A stretch of DNA of 8,081 nt, taken from contig CP070687.1 in the NCBI GenBank assembly GCA_020353115.1, forward strand, positions 2,396,721-2,404,801, written 5' to 3'. The notes beneath the pieces were generated by a model, which was not told where the DNA came from, made no database searches, and worked only from the letters and a program-made list of their open reading frames with translations. Position numbers and translations under genes: made by a program. Shown one piece after another: positions 6,984-8,081 of this stretch; positions within the stretch are counted from its first letter, which is position 1; each line of letters starts with the position of its first letter. Origin of the DNA: Bacteroidales bacterium. GTDB taxonomy: Bacteria; Bacteroidota; Bacteroidia; Bacteroidales; VadinHA17.

Positions 6984-8081
6984 AGCGAACAAAGTGATAC
7001 GATGAACAAGGAAGTAAAACGGGAAATGGTTGATAATCCCTTTCCCGGTCTGAGACCTTTCACTACGGATGAGAGCCATCTGTTTTTCGGAAGGGAAGGT
7101 CAGAGTGAAGAAGTACTTAAGAAATTATCGGAAAACCGGTTTGTAGCTGTTATCGGCGCATCGGGGAGCGGAAAATCATCCCTGATCTATTGCGGCCTGG
7201 TACCGATTTTATACGGAGGATTCATAACACATGCGGGATCACGGTGGAAGATTATTACCACCAGGCCGGGAAATGATCCAATTCATAACCTGGCTGAATC
7301 GCTCGTAAAAGCTCATCCGGAAGAACAGCAAAATACGGACGTTCAGGTACAGATGACCAAGGCAATCCTTCACCGGAGTTCCAGGGGACTGGTTGAGTGC
7401 ATTAAACAGCTAAAGATTTCACCTTATGAAAACATCCTGGTTCTGGTTGACCAGTTTGAGGAGCTTTTCAGGTTTAAGGCAAGCCGGGAGGATCATCTGA
7501 CCTTCAATGAGTCGGAGGGATTTGTAAAACTGCTGGTAGAAGCGGTTAACCAGGCAGAGGTGCCGATCTACATTGTTCTCACCATGAGATCGGATTTTAT
7601 CGGAGATTGTTCACAATTCCAGGAACTTACGGAGGCGATTAACAACAGCAATTACCTGATACCACAGATGACACGTGATGACTTCCGCGAGGCAATTGAA
7701 GGACCTGTTGCCGTGGGAGGGGCTAAAATTGAGAAATCCCTTGTTCAACAGCTCCTGAATGAAGTGGGTGACGATCCCGACCAGCTGCCCATACTTCAGC
7801 ATGCGCTGATGAGAACCTGGGAGTACTGGAAACAGCTGGATGATCCGGAGAAATCTATCAGCCTGAGCGATTATGAGGCGATCGGTAAAATGGAAAAAGC
7901 GCTGTCGGAACATGCGAACGAAGCATTTGATGAACTGAATGCCTCCGGGAAAAAGGTTTGTGAGAGTATGTTCAAAACACTTACCGAAAAGGGAACAGAC
8001 AATCGCGGTATACGGCATCCGACACGGGTGGAAGTGCTTGCTTCCATAGCCAGGGCATCGAACGAAGAGGTAATCGATGTG
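6981..8081 (+). CDS. nSTAND1-type P-loop ATPase, 3'-truncated by the window end
   Basis: The frame is open from ATG 6981 to the last base, giving 367 residues without a stop. The N terminus carries the nSTAND1 hallmark DNPFPGLRPF (18-27) followed by FFGRE (36-39). Walker A is GASGSGKSS (59-67, Lys65). Walker B is NILVLVDQFEEL (151-162, Asp157 with the Glu pair after it). A sensor-like LTMRSDF is at 200-206, and the helical region has DPDQLPILQHALMRTW (265-280). STAND ATPases are ATP-driven oligomerising switches in defence, apoptosis-like or signalling pathways. In this family the P-loop is normally followed by a helical domain and then a repeat sensor such as WD40 or TPR, which would lie beyond the window. 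In-frame Met codons 8 and 16 are alternative starts, but both precede the conserved motif, and the 6-base spacing to the upstream stop favours 6981. With no effector domain fused to its own N terminus, the TIR-like protein upstream is the natural partner. Confidence 0.88.
   Translation, partial: MSEQSDTMNKEVKREMVDNPFPGLRPFTTDESHLFFGREGQSEEVLKKLSENRFVAVIGASGSGKSSLIYCGLVPILYGGFITHAGSRWKIITTRPGNDPIHNLAESLVKAHPEEQQNTDVQVQMTKAILHRSSRGLVECIKQLKISPYENILVLVDQFEELFRFKASREDHLTFNESEGFVKLLVEAVNQAEVPIYIVLTMRSDFIGDCSQFQELTEAINNSNYLIPQMTRDDFREAIEGPVAVGGAKIEKSLVQQLLNEVGDDPDQLPILQHALMRTWEYWKQLDDPEKSISLSDYEAIGKMEKALSEHANEAFDELNASGKKVCESMFKTLTEKGTDNRGIRHPTRVEVLASIARASNEEVIDV

Noticed and set aside
7611..8018. 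135-codon antisense open frame opposite the STAND ATPase
   Set aside because: The + strand frame carries Walker A, Walker B and other nSTAND1 motifs and is open to the window end; the antisense frame has no motif.
1..8081. CRISPR array, insertion sequence, tRNA, rRNA or attachment site
   Set aside because: No regularly spaced repeats, transposase-like motifs, terminal inverted repeats, cloverleaf or rRNA-like sequence were seen on either strand.

Overview
The window probably comes from a member of the Bacteroidota. The evidence is indirect: moderately AT-rich coding DNA, starts preceded by A/T-rich sequence without a Shine-Dalgarno motif, a candidate promoter close to the Bacteroidota -33/-7 type, and protein architectures (HEAT-fused nucleotide-translocase-like transporter, Cache/HAMP/SpoIIE phosphatase, TIR-like proteins next to nSTAND1 ATPases) that are familiar in that phylum. 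No rRNA, tRNA or marker gene is present, so genus and family cannot be assigned.

Layout: four genes, all on the + strand, fill almost the whole window. A leader (1-189) with a candidate promoter and a small dyad precedes a 1052-residue membrane protein (190-3348) made of a 12-helix ATP/ADP-translocase/MFS-like transporter, HEAT-like repeats and a C-terminal cyclic-nucleotide-binding-like fold. After 71 bp comes a 680-residue membrane-bound sensor phosphatase (3420-5462): extracytoplasmic sensor, HAMP, long coiled coil and SpoIIE/PP2C catalytic domain. A 96-bp gap holding a stem-loop and an imperfect direct repeat leads to a 471-residue protein (5559-6974) that I read as three consecutive degenerate TIR-like domains. 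Six bases later, in the same frame, begins an nSTAND1-type P-loop ATPase (6981 to beyond the window end), visible for 367 residues.

How they may work together: the last two genes look like a split TIR-like/STAND module, the logic used in NLR-like immune or stress-signalling switches, in which the STAND ATPase senses and oligomerises and the TIR-like protein acts as adaptor or effector. They are almost certainly co-translated. The first two genes are both membrane proteins with large cytoplasmic regulatory parts. Whether they belong to the same pathway or are merely co-oriented neighbours cannot be decided here. The most interesting points are the three-TIR-like/nSTAND1 pair divided by tandem in-frame stops, and the transporter-HEAT-cNMP-like fusion whose ligand cassette appears lost.
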